Notes under the pieces: model-generated
What the model saw: the letters and a program-made list of their open reading frames with translations, nothing else
Told to the model about the DNA's origin: nothing
Databases searched by the model: none
Shown here: positions 19,401 to 27,200 of the stretch, piece by piece
Layout of the letters: every line of letters begins with the position of its first letter
How positions within the stretch are numbered: the stretch's first letter is position 1
Assembly: GCA_016706565.1 (NCBI GenBank)
Contig: JADJJI010000004.1
Coordinates: 62,001-126,000, forward strand
Source: Piscinibacter sp.
Lineage (GTDB): Bacteria > Pseudomonadota > Gammaproteobacteria > Burkholderiales > Burkholderiaceae_C
Direction: 5' to 3'
Length of the DNA stretch: 64,000 nt
Translations under genes and position numbers: made by a program

Positions 19401-20534
19401 GATCGCACCGTGCAGCAGCGACGAGCGCAGCTGCCAGGGCGGAGCGACGTAGCGCTCGATCGCCTCGCTGGCGAAGGCGGACACCGCCACATGCTCCTGC
19501 TTGGCGAGGAAGGACTTGTCGATCGGCACGAAGGGCGTGCCGGCCGCCGAGGCACGCAAGGCGGCGGTGGCCACCGGGCGGCTGCCCGACCAGCGATCGG
19601 TGCTGGTCAGGCCCAGCGCACGGCGCAGCTCGGCCTGCGCCGCATCCTGCTGCTGCGCCCCCGCGGCATCGCCCCATTCGTAGAGCAGCCGCCAGCGCAT
19701 GCGGTCGAGCAGCTCGTGCAGGCTGTCGTTGCTGCGCGCCTTGTCCAGCGGGTCGAGCGCCGGGTCGCTCCACCAGCCGGCCACGATGTAGGCGGCGCAG
19801 TCTTCGTCCACGCCCTGCGGCGCGAGCGTGGCCAGGTCGGCCAGCGGGTCGTGGAAGGCGAAGCGGTTGAGCACCGCGTCGTACACGCCCGACCAGCTCA
19901 CCGCGCCGCCCACCGTGCCGGTGAGCTGATCACGATCGATGGCCGCGCCGGCCGGCGTGGCGCCTTGCGAGGCGCTGCTGCCCTCGGTCCACTGCGCCAG
20001 CGGCACGGCGACGGCGCGGTCGGCTTCGATCACCCAGCCGGTGGTGACGGGCAAGGTGGCGCCGCGCGGCAGCACGAGGCGCAGCACCACCCAGCGGTCG
20101 GGCAGCGGCGGCAGCGCGAGGCGGTTGCTCGCGCCGTCGCCCGTCTGCTTGAAGCTGCCGCGCAGCAGTGCATCCGGCATGGCCCAGTGCAGATGCACAC
20201 CGGGCTCGCGCGGCGTGCCGGCGTCGAAGGGGTCGGGCATGCCGTCCTCGGCCTTCTCGGCCGTCTGCCCGTTGGCACCGGCCACCAGCATCGGCAGCCG
20301 CACCATCGCTTCGGTGCTGCCGCTGGGCACGTAGAGTGCCTGCACGTCGATCGGCACCAGCAGCCGCTTCTCGCGCAGCAGGTATTTGTCCCAGGTGGCG
20401 ATCTCCCCGAGGTCGAGCGCCGCGCGGTCGGCGGCGAGGAAACGCTTGCCGCGCACCAGCGTGCGGATTGCCTCGGGGTCGAAGGCGGCGCGCGGCGCGG
20501 CGGTCGCCATCGGGGCCTTTCGCTTCGTACTCAT
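16491..20534 (-). CDS. Very large conserved-looking protein of unknown function (1347 aa)
   Basis: No family recognised. The start at 20534 is supported by GGAG nine bases upstream; it begins MSTKRKAPMATAAPRAAFD. No signal peptide or membrane segment is visible. Motif-like stretches that look conserved are PGVHLHWAMPDALLRG (about residues 109-124), RWVVLRLVLP, FDKSAGLPPASAITHPYIAG and MPDHLDESLEVFGIDG. Composition is mixed alpha/beta with acidic loops, typical of a soluble structural or scaffold protein. Third codon positions are uniformly G/C over its length, so it is a genuine gene. It is the first gene after the inverted-repeat gap and overlaps the propeller/hydrolase gene by ATGA. Confidence 0.8.
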   Translation of the reverse strand: MSTKRKAPMATAAPRAAFDPEAIRTLVRGKRFLAADRAALDLGEIATWDKYLLREKRLLVPIDVQALYVPSGSTEAMVRLPMLVAGANGQTAEKAEDGMPDPFDAGTPREPGVHLHWAMPDALLRGSFKQTGDGASNRLALPPLPDRWVVLRLVLPRGATLPVTTGWVIEADRAVAVPLAQWTEGSSASQGATPAGAAIDRDQLTGTVGGAVSWSGVYDAVLNRFAFHDPLADLATLAPQGVDEDCAAYIVAGWWSDPALDPLDKARSNDSLHELLDRMRWRLLYEWGDAAGAQQQDAAQAELRRALGLTSTDRWSGSRPVATAALRASAAGTPFVPIDKSFLAKQEHVAVSAFASEAIERYVAPPWQLRSSLLHGAIYGVPVRGAPTLDRRPDAGGVAVALGLHDDDLLAAFAAAQATPDQRRATERLLAAFTAQKVNRLGAADGAVELEEHEHAVAFASLPAGIAGTDRFVQRVQTGGVGGLGIGRKRAVAQAAKSALASKSPRAAPGAQARAQSVQADMLFATQGKPTLVKASAALVNDLARSRVGEVLTATEPRVVQRPASRFTFPAEPMVALRGGGRSLRHGNDGRGSADGKLTCRWPTHVVTEVAGVIAKDRFITSLGNGAIPAEALTLAREALLHDPYHDEWIAAALAPPGSGRATLLNRLKAESVLRFGHDGTYDGTTVALNPNIAKTPRARRAQAAQQNLQPGVRQQQTLVSDELRKFSLYQGADPDLVGVTTWAQPWVPMWIEWEAQVEGLDPPTLQDWTLGALDLDTASATIEGDSATLRGRAQITAGAAATLHDAITDWLAKEDALDAVHAGLVDEDTEDAYRTLDEAVRHLDVMTATLDGLRTQLLGLPVSDGLRRPGEPGSVSEPAPVAPPHAVLAGCVTLTRARLLDVFGRTLDVPLANVTTPTRASLPARPGALQLRPRLLRPSRWLFRLVDAATPVGAEGTEARVDQVEAALQVNPVAGFVMPDHLDESLEVFGIDGSPIGELLHEPVSGGVMWEIAAGREGPADAGPHHGLAPAQKALGDFAAALVAADAAARQGAPLDASREEGQTRESALSALLRAIDTTLWTVDSFASLGSEHVAGLVGRPIAVVRAQLRLELRPPVDVDLSDAQRAAEWAQVEQEAARHTFPVRIGELTRSDDGVLGFFVDDDFSRFRLVDKVIAATAADGGRSRGQLGVFDKSAGLPPASAITHPYIAGTDDADTLLLHIGQTVTLTILMHPSGKATLTSGVLPRKALALARDWVGPGLAAIAPSLRTGPVLVETDLDTEGQVRLPKVSVFGKDQNFLWRDTPATWRTDAILAATQTALLPDAPAELREGWIRVAPTQVEGGDT

Positions 20535-20673
20535 GACAGTGACTCCGCCGCGCCTGGCGCGACATGTGACGCGTGCGGCCGCGCACGGCCCGTTGTTGAC
20601 GTTCGATGACAGGTGTGCGCGTCTCGGTTGGCGCGGCAAAGGCCCGCCCGGGCAGGCTGCGGCGCTTCGCTTC

Positions 20674-20830
20674 GGCGGTCGGCGCGTTGCGCCGACTCCC
20701 CTGCGATGCTCGGTCTCATGGCCCCGTCGCCGAACTCACTACGCTCCCTGCGGTCGCTGCGTTCGGACAACGTCGACGAGTCAGACCACGATGCGCGCTG
20801 CGCGCGCGGCCACGAGCCCTGCGCTTCTCG
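20674..20830 (+). repeat. Left arm of a diverged inverted repeat pair
   Basis: 157 bases that match the reverse complement of 20960-21116 in modular order: a GCGCCGACTCC block, CTGCGATGCTCG, GAACTCACT, CTGCGTTC, AGTCAGAC, GCGCGCTG and finally GCGCTTCTCG. Similarity by eye is roughly three quarters, with one-base gaps. It looks like an interspersed non-coding repeat family rather than a gene. Confidence 0.8.
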
Positions 20831-20959
20831 GCACCTCAGAGGCGCGCCTTCGCCTGCCCGGGCGCGCCTTTGCTGAACCGATGGTGGCCTGCAAGGCAAG
20901 TAGCGCCACTGGTGGACTTCGCGGCAGGCGCTGCCCGCTGGGGGCGATTTCTGGGGCGA

Positions 20960-21116
20960 CGAGAAGCGCAGCGCCAGGGTCGGCGCGCGCCAGCGCGCTT
21001 CGTAGTCTGACTTGCCGCGGCTGTTTGAACGCAGTGAGCGCAGCGAACGAAGTGAGTTCTGCGGCACGACCCTGGCGCGAGCATCGCAGTGGAGTCGGCG
21101 CACAGCGCCGACCGCC
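20960..21116 (-). repeat. Right arm of the diverged inverted repeat pair
   Basis: Reverse-complement partner of 20674-20830, also 157 bases, separated by 129 bases. Flanking sub-modules are inverted too: GCGGCAGGCGCTGCCCGCTG at 20921-20940 recurs in opposite orientation around 21129-21152, and an AAAGGC(C/G)CGCCCGGGCAGG module near 20640 recurs inverted near 20845-20873. RNA from either strand could fold into a long hairpin. Confidence 0.78.
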
Positions 21117-21252
21117 CCAGCATGAGCCCCCAGCGGGCAGCGCCTGCCGCGATGCGCGAACCCGGCACGAGCGATCGTCGGCAAAGGGCCGCAAGCTGCC
21201 ATTCCCATGTCACCCATCGCAGTCCGCCGAGTAATCTTGGACGCAGCGTGGT

Positions 21253-22278
21253 TCATGGATTCACCTTCGCCAGGCTGGTCGCGACCGTGCTCTTCCAGGT
21301 GGTCAGCGCTACCTTGGCCTTGAACTCGTCGAGCGCATAGAAGCGCTCGCTCTCGGTCTGGTTGTCGGGGTCGCCGAACACCTGACGGAAGGGAAAGCGC
21401 AGCATCTGCAGCGCGTACTCGTTGGGCTCCAGCGTGCCGCCGCTGTTCGGCGCCTTGGTGGCCAGCCGCGTGCGCAACGCGGCCATGTTGAGCACGCCCG
21501 GTGCGTTGGGGCGGAAGGGCACCGGCACCGAGTTGGTGGGGGTGAAGGCCTTCTCGGGCGGCACCGGGTTGCCGGTGTTGCAGTCGCGAACCTTCACGCG
21601 ACGTTCATTGGGCGGCCCGTCGGGGTCGATGCGCACGCCGAACTGGATGCCCTGGCGCGGCTCCTCGATGTGCACCACCGCCGGCACGCCGTCGAACAGC
21701 ACCAGCAGCACCGCCGGCGCGAGCCGCTCCATGCGTAGCACCTTCATGCGGCTCGGGTCGGACTCGGCAGCGGTGGTCAGCGCATCGTCGGCCACCACGT
21801 CGCGCGAGTAGGCGCGCACGTGCAGATTCGGCCAGCCCGACACCGCGCGCGAGCGCAGGATGAAGCCGGTGATCGTGCCGCTGCCGGCCTTGAGCAGCTC
21901 TTCGCCCTTCGGCTGGCGGATCGTGCGCTCGGCCTCGTCGACCTCGGCACGGATGTGCGGGTACACCGCCTCGAGCTGCGTGCGGTCGGCGCTGCTGATG
22001 GTGCCCACCGACAGCGCGCCTTGCACCAGCGCATCGGTCCAGGCGCGGTCGATGTAGAAGAAGCGGATCGATTCGATCGGCAGCAGTTTCGCGTCGGGCA
22101 CCAGGTAGCTGAAGGGCACGCCGTGCAGCAGGCGCAGCCTCGCGAGGAAGCGGCGCAGTTCGCCGGGCACGACGTGCTCGCCGTCGTCGGGGTCGCGGTC
22201 GGTGACGATGTCGGCGTAGCTCTGCGCCGCCGACACCGCGGCCTGGATCGCCACCTCGGCATTGATGAGGGCTTTCAT
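21253..22278 (-). CDS. Unknown protein (341 aa) of the giant-protein cluster
   Basis: Start fixed by an ATGA overlap with the upstream 674-aa gene (22275-22278). No signal peptide, membrane segment or recognised domain. The most conserved-looking stretches are GVPFSYLVPDAKLLPIESIR (about residues 54-73) followed by FFYIDRAWTDALVQGALSVG, and later GFILRSRAVSGWPNLHVRAY. The C-terminal third contains NEYALQMLRFPFRQVF. The segment order and hydrophobicity suggest a soluble alpha/beta protein. Its coupling to the 674-aa protein suggests a stoichiometric partner in the same complex. Function unknown. Confidence 0.8.
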   Translation of the reverse strand: MKALINAEVAIQAAVSAAQSYADIVTDRDPDDGEHVVPGELRRFLARLRLLHGVPFSYLVPDAKLLPIESIRFFYIDRAWTDALVQGALSVGTISSADRTQLEAVYPHIRAEVDEAERTIRQPKGEELLKAGSGTITGFILRSRAVSGWPNLHVRAYSRDVVADDALTTAAESDPSRMKVLRMERLAPAVLLVLFDGVPAVVHIEEPRQGIQFGVRIDPDGPPNERRVKVRDCNTGNPVPPEKAFTPTNSVPVPFRPNAPGVLNMAALRTRLATKAPNSGGTLEPNEYALQMLRFPFRQVFGDPDNQTESERFYALDEFKAKVALTTWKSTVATSLAKVNP

Positions 22279-24299
22279 GGCCTGTCCTCTTCGTCGTCGT
22301 CCGCCGGCGCGCCGGCGATCAGGGCATCGAGCGCGTCGGGCGGCGGCGTGGCCGCTCGGCCGCGCGCGCCGCGGATCACCACGCCGGGCACGACGCCAGG
22401 CACCGCAGGCGCGGCCACGCCCAGCGTGCGCTGCAGCTCGCCCTGCAGCGCGGCCTGCAGGGCCGACACCACCAGCTTCTCGTTGGGCGCCTGGCCCGGC
22501 TTGAGTGCCACCGGCACGCTCGTCTGCTCCAGCGCCGAGAGCACGCCCACCGCGTCGGCGCGCTTGCGCAGCGCGGCGAGATCGAAGCCCAGGCCGGTGG
22601 CAATGACCTGGTCGAGGTCGCCGCTCACGCGCAGCGGCCGGCCAGGATCGGCCACCGGGCGGCGCGGGCCGATCATGCGGTCGGTGTTCTTCGAGAGCAC
22701 GTTCAGCACCTCCAGCGCGACGAAACGGCCCATGTCGACACGCTCACCCTTCAGGCTCGGCAGCTCGAAGGGCAGCAGCTGCGACAGCACCTCGCGCACG
22801 CGGCCGGCGCCGAACTGCTCGCCGCGGAAACGCAGCAGCGCCGACACGACGGACAGCTGCGACAGCGCGAGCAGCCGGCCGATCTCGAAGGCGGCGGCCA
22901 GCGCCAGGTCTTCGCGGCCGTCGGGGATCACGCGGCGCAGCTGGTCGGCTGAGTGGGCCAGCGCGAGCGGTTCGTCCTTGGAGCTGGAGTCGCGCGCGGT
23001 CGGGAAGGGCACGCAGGGCCCGCGGTACCAGGCCTGCACCGGGTCGCCGCGGCGTGTGCGGTGGCCGAGTCCGATGTGCCCGGTCTGCACCACCTCGGGC
23101 CGCGCGCCGGCCGCCGGCGTGTTGGGCGGCGCTTCGGCCACGCTGCCGAGCAGCCCGACGTCGAGCTCCTGCATCAGCTTCTCGAAGGTGGCGCCCTCGT
23201 TGGTGGTGAAGGACCAGTGCGCCAGCACCGGGAAGCGCAGCACCTTCTCGATCGCATAGGCCTCGATCGGCAGGCGGAAGCCCTGCGCCATGGTGTCGCG
23301 CACCAGCCGCTTGGCATCGGGGTCGAGCGCGACGGCACTCACCTGCTGCGTGGCCGAGCTCCACTGCTTGCCCACCGAGGGCTGGTCCATCTTGGCCGCG
23401 CCGTCGATGGAGACCACGGGCTTGGCCTGCGCCGCGCCCGCCGCCGCGAAGGCCGCACCCGCCGCGCCGGGCGGCCGTTGCCCCTGCAGCCCGGCCGCCG
23501 CCGGCAGCACCACGTTGCCGAGTTGCGCGTTGCCGAGCACGTGCACGTCGGGCCCGCCGCCCGGCGCAACGCTGGCGAGCGCGCGCCAGTCCTGCGCCAG
23601 CGCGAACTCGAAGCTCGCCGCCGGCGGCAGCGGTGGCGGCAGCGCTTCGAGCTGGCCTTCCAGGTTGACGAGGCAGGCCATGTAGCGCACCGCTTTGCCC
23701 GCCGCATCGTCGAACACCGGCAGGCGGTTCGCCAGCACCACGGCGAGCCAGCCGTCGTCGTCGCCGTTGGCGAGTTCGGTGTCGTTGACGTCGACCTCGC
23801 GCACGTGGGCGAGCAGCGGCAGGTCGTCCTTGCAGGGGAAGATCTTCTTCACCACCGTCTCGGTGACGGCGAGGTACAGGCCCTGCTCGACGTCCTTGTC
23901 GTCGGGGTCGAGCAGCTTGGTGCCTGCCGTCACGCAGTCGCGCACCGCGGTGGCGGTGGACAGCGTGGCCTCGCCCTCGGCGACGACGACGAGCGCGAGC
24001 CACGGCGTTTCGGAAGGCTGCACCTGGCCCGCCGGGTTGCGCTCCCACGGCAAGGTGCGGCGCTTGAGCACGATCTGCGGCAGCCGGTCGCCGAAGGCGC
24101 CTTCCGCGTTGGCGGGCGGGAAGCTCGACAGGATCTGGTCGGTCGGCATCGTGTAGCGCGGCGCGGCGATCTGCACGTGCGTGTGCTCGGGCTCCACGTC
24201 GAAGGGCAGGTCGACCTGCTCGGTGACGAGCTCGTAGCGGCCGGCCGTGACCGGCGGCATCACGTTGCTGTGCAGGATGAAGTGGCCTGTGGTGGGCAT
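22275..24299 (-). CDS. Unknown protein (674 aa) of the giant-protein cluster
   Basis: The ATG overlaps the stop of the DUF6603-type gene by one base (TGATG). The N-terminus (MPTTGHFILHSNVMPPVTAG, then LVTEQVDLPF) reads like an immunoglobulin-like or beta-sandwich domain, followed by ILSSFPPANAEGAFGDRLPQ and VLKRRTLPWER, then a PWLALVVVAEGE strand. A Pro/Ala-rich linker near residues 210-290 separates a C-terminal helical half (EDLALAAAFEIGRLLALSQL). It ends in an acidic tail (ADDDEEDRP). No signal peptide or membrane segment, no enzyme motif seen. Function unknown; the architecture suits a structural component. Confidence 0.8.
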   Translation of the reverse strand: MPTTGHFILHSNVMPPVTAGRYELVTEQVDLPFDVEPEHTHVQIAAPRYTMPTDQILSSFPPANAEGAFGDRLPQIVLKRRTLPWERNPAGQVQPSETPWLALVVVAEGEATLSTATAVRDCVTAGTKLLDPDDKDVEQGLYLAVTETVVKKIFPCKDDLPLLAHVREVDVNDTELANGDDDGWLAVVLANRLPVFDDAAGKAVRYMACLVNLEGQLEALPPPLPPAASFEFALAQDWRALASVAPGGGPDVHVLGNAQLGNVVLPAAAGLQGQRPPGAAGAAFAAAGAAQAKPVVSIDGAAKMDQPSVGKQWSSATQQVSAVALDPDAKRLVRDTMAQGFRLPIEAYAIEKVLRFPVLAHWSFTTNEGATFEKLMQELDVGLLGSVAEAPPNTPAAGARPEVVQTGHIGLGHRTRRGDPVQAWYRGPCVPFPTARDSSSKDEPLALAHSADQLRRVIPDGREDLALAAAFEIGRLLALSQLSVVSALLRFRGEQFGAGRVREVLSQLLPFELPSLKGERVDMGRFVALEVLNVLSKNTDRMIGPRRPVADPGRPLRVSGDLDQVIATGLGFDLAALRKRADAVGVLSALEQTSVPVALKPGQAPNEKLVVSALQAALQGELQRTLGVAAPAVPGVVPGVVIRGARGRAATPPPDALDALIAGAPADDDEEDRP

Positions 24300-27200
24300 C
24301 AGCGGCGTCCTCCGGTCTTTCGTGCACTCGTTCGCGCCGTGGTCCTGGCGGCCTGCCGGCGCATCAGCGCCGCCACCGCCACGCCGCCTTGCGCACGCGC
24401 CTTGGCAGTGGTGCGCTCGTCGCGGCTGCGCGTCGGCCCGATCCAGGCGAGGCGGCTCGGCGGCGCCACCTCGGTGGCGCTCGTCGTGGCGAAGGGCTGC
24501 AATGCGGCGTCGAGCCCGCGCGACGAAACCAGCGCCACCGCGCCGGTGGCATCGACCTCGGCGCTGGCCATCACGCCCACCAGCGACCAGCCGTCCTGGC
24601 TGGCGATGGTCACCACCACCGGCGCTTCGCCTTCGGGCACGACGTCGTAGGCGAGCACGCTGCGGTTGTCCATCGCCAGCAGCACCGGCGGCTTCTCGCG
24701 GCCGGCGCGATCGAGCGCGCGGGTGGCGCCGTCGAGGCCGAGCAGCAGTTGTCGCCCGTCGAGCGGGTCGCCGGCCGAGGCGGGGTCGTCGAGCACCACC
24801 ACCACGGTGCGCGGTGCGCCGGCGAAGGTGGTGCTCAGCGTGCTGGTGCCGCGCGCGAGTTCGGCGCCGCTGACCCAGCCGGCATCGAGCCGTTCACGGT
24901 GCAGCGCGAGGCGCTCGCCGTTGACATGCACCACGCAGCCCGGGCCGATGGCGGTGGCATGGCCGGCATACGGCATCTGCAGACCGGCGTGCCAGCCCGC
25001 CAGGCCGATGCGTGAGGCTTGTGCACCCGCGCCCTGGCCGATGGCGACGATGCGCTCCGTGCCGCGCGTCACCTCGATCGTGCTGGCCGCCCCGGCTTGG
25101 CCGAGCAGCGTGTCGGCGAGGCGGCGTCCACCATGGCCGAGCATCACCACGCGCGCCGGAGCGCCAGCCACCGCGAGCTTCGGGCGCTCGCCGTCGGGCA
25201 GGGCATCGGCGTGGGCGTTGGGCAGCTTGAGCACCACCGTCTGGCCGGCGGCCAGCGCTGCGCCGGCATCGGCGGCCCGGGCGGCGCGCAGGTTCCGGCC
25301 GACCGCCAGCGCAGCGTTGAAGTCGGCCAGCGGCGCGGCGAGCGCCGCACCGGCACGCGCCACCAGCGCCGTCGCGCCATGTGCCACGGCGGTGGGCGGC
25401 ACGCTCTGCGCCGCCACCAGCGTGCCGCTGCGCGCGATGCGTTCGTTGCGCGCCGTGGCCTGCGCCGGCGTGTCGGTGAGCACCAGGCGCGCGGCGATCG
25501 AGCGGCTGCGCTGCGCCTCCACGCTCGCCAGCGTCGGCGGCGCGATGCGCCAGGCGCGCTCGCTGCCCTTCACCGTGGTCTTCGCCTTGGCTGCCACCGC
25601 GATGCCGACCGTCGCGCCGGAGAGCAGGCCCACGGCGATCGGCGCGTCGATGAAGTGGTCGTAGACCTTGGCCGGCGGCCGCTCCGCGATCTCGGGGATC
25701 GTCGTCGAGACGGGCGTCTCGATGCCTTCGGTCAGCGTGCCCAGCCGCGGCGGTGCCTGGCGTTCGCCACGCAGCGCGGCCAGCGCGGTGGGCGTGGCGC
25801 GGCTCTTCAGGAACTTCGTGGCCGCATCGAAAGCCGTCGCGGTGTCGCCGGCCGGCGCGAGCAGCGTGGTGACGTCGCTGGCCAGCGTGCGCAGCTTGGC
25901 CACGTCGAGCGCGCTGCGCGTGAAGGGCAGCGGCAGGCGCTTGTTGATCTCGACCTGGTAGTACGGAATCTCCGGCCCGCCGCCCGAGGGCACGGCACGG
26001 CAGACGAGGTCGAGCTCGCTCAGCGCCTCCAGCATCTCGGCCTTGGGCACCTGGCGGTTGTTGGCGTCCTGCGGCGGGCCCCACACGCCCACCGGGAAAC
26101 GGCCGAACGGCCGCACCGTGTCGATGAAGGGATAGGGCAGCGCCACGCCATCGCGCAACCAGGTCAGGCGGATCGTCGGCACCACGTCCGAGCGCTCCAT
26201 CGGCGCCACGCCGATCGCGCGGCTCGGCGCGTGCGTCGTGGTGGTGATGGCGGCCGGCGCGAGCACGCGGTTGATGCGCGTGGCAGGCACCGTGCTCGTG
26301 AAGGTCATCGAGAACTCGACCACCACCACGAAGGGCCGCGACGAGGAGCCGTCGGGTGTCGAATCCTCGCCCTTGGCCGGCAGCGCGCCGGTGTTCGTCA
26401 TCAGCGCATGCGGGCGCGCCTTGCCGCTGTCGGCGGCCTCGAGGTACTTGGTGATGAAGGCATCGGCGCTGATCGGCTGCTTCTGCTCCTGGCCCGAGCC
26501 GCCGAATTCGAAGGTCAGCTCGATCGGGCCGACCTCGAAGGTGACGCTGCCGCGGAAGTCCGGCCCGAGCACGTGGATGCGCGCACCCAGGCTCACCGAG
26601 ATGGTGATCTCGCCGAAGATCCAGGTGTCGATCGTCACGCCCGCGGCGATGCGCGCATAGGCGCTGACGTCGTAGTGGAAGGGGTCGAAGAAGACGATGC
26701 CGTGCGCGCCGAACTTCACCTCGGCCCAGGCCGGGCCGAAATGCGCCGAGGCCTCGAAGTCGCCGCCGGCCATCAGCGCCTCGGAGGTCAGCGCGAAGTA
26801 GCTGCCGGCCTTGATGACGATGTTGTCGCCGATGCTCCAGCGCAGGCCCAGGCGCGGCACCACCGGGTAGCCGTCGCGGTGGAAGTCCGGGTGGTAGCCG
26901 CCCATGGTGAGGACGAACTCGCCGGACTTCTCGCCCTTGAACCAGATCACGTAGGCGAAGCCGCCGGTGAGCTTGATGTCCTTGTAGAGCAGCCAGGAGT
27001 TGTCGGTCAGCTGGCCCTGCACCCACAGCACGCCCTCGCTGCTGGAAAAGCGCACCAGCAGCGCCAGCTCGATGGACACCAGCGCCACCTGCGGCCGCGG
27101 CAACGCCATGCGCGCCAGGCCGAGCAGGTTGATGTCCAGCCCGTCGCCCACCTGCACGCCCACCACCGCGATGCCGTCGACCAGCGCGAAGCTGTTGAAC

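Larger units (their letters stand above)
20535..21252. other. 718-bp non-coding gap inside the giant-protein cluster
   Basis: This is the only gene-free stretch over 300 bases in the window. Open frames here are short, overlapping and differ between strands, and I find none with a start, ribosome site and protein-like composition. The gap is filled by short repeat modules in opposite orientations, described separately. It separates the first six genes of the cluster from the last three, so it may hold a terminator, a processing site or a second promoter. Confidence 0.75.

Noticed and set aside
20613..21340. Several small open frames in the 0.7-kb gap of the giant-protein cluster
   Set aside because: They overlap on both strands, lack ribosome sites and track the inverted repeats, as expected for non-coding repeat DNA.
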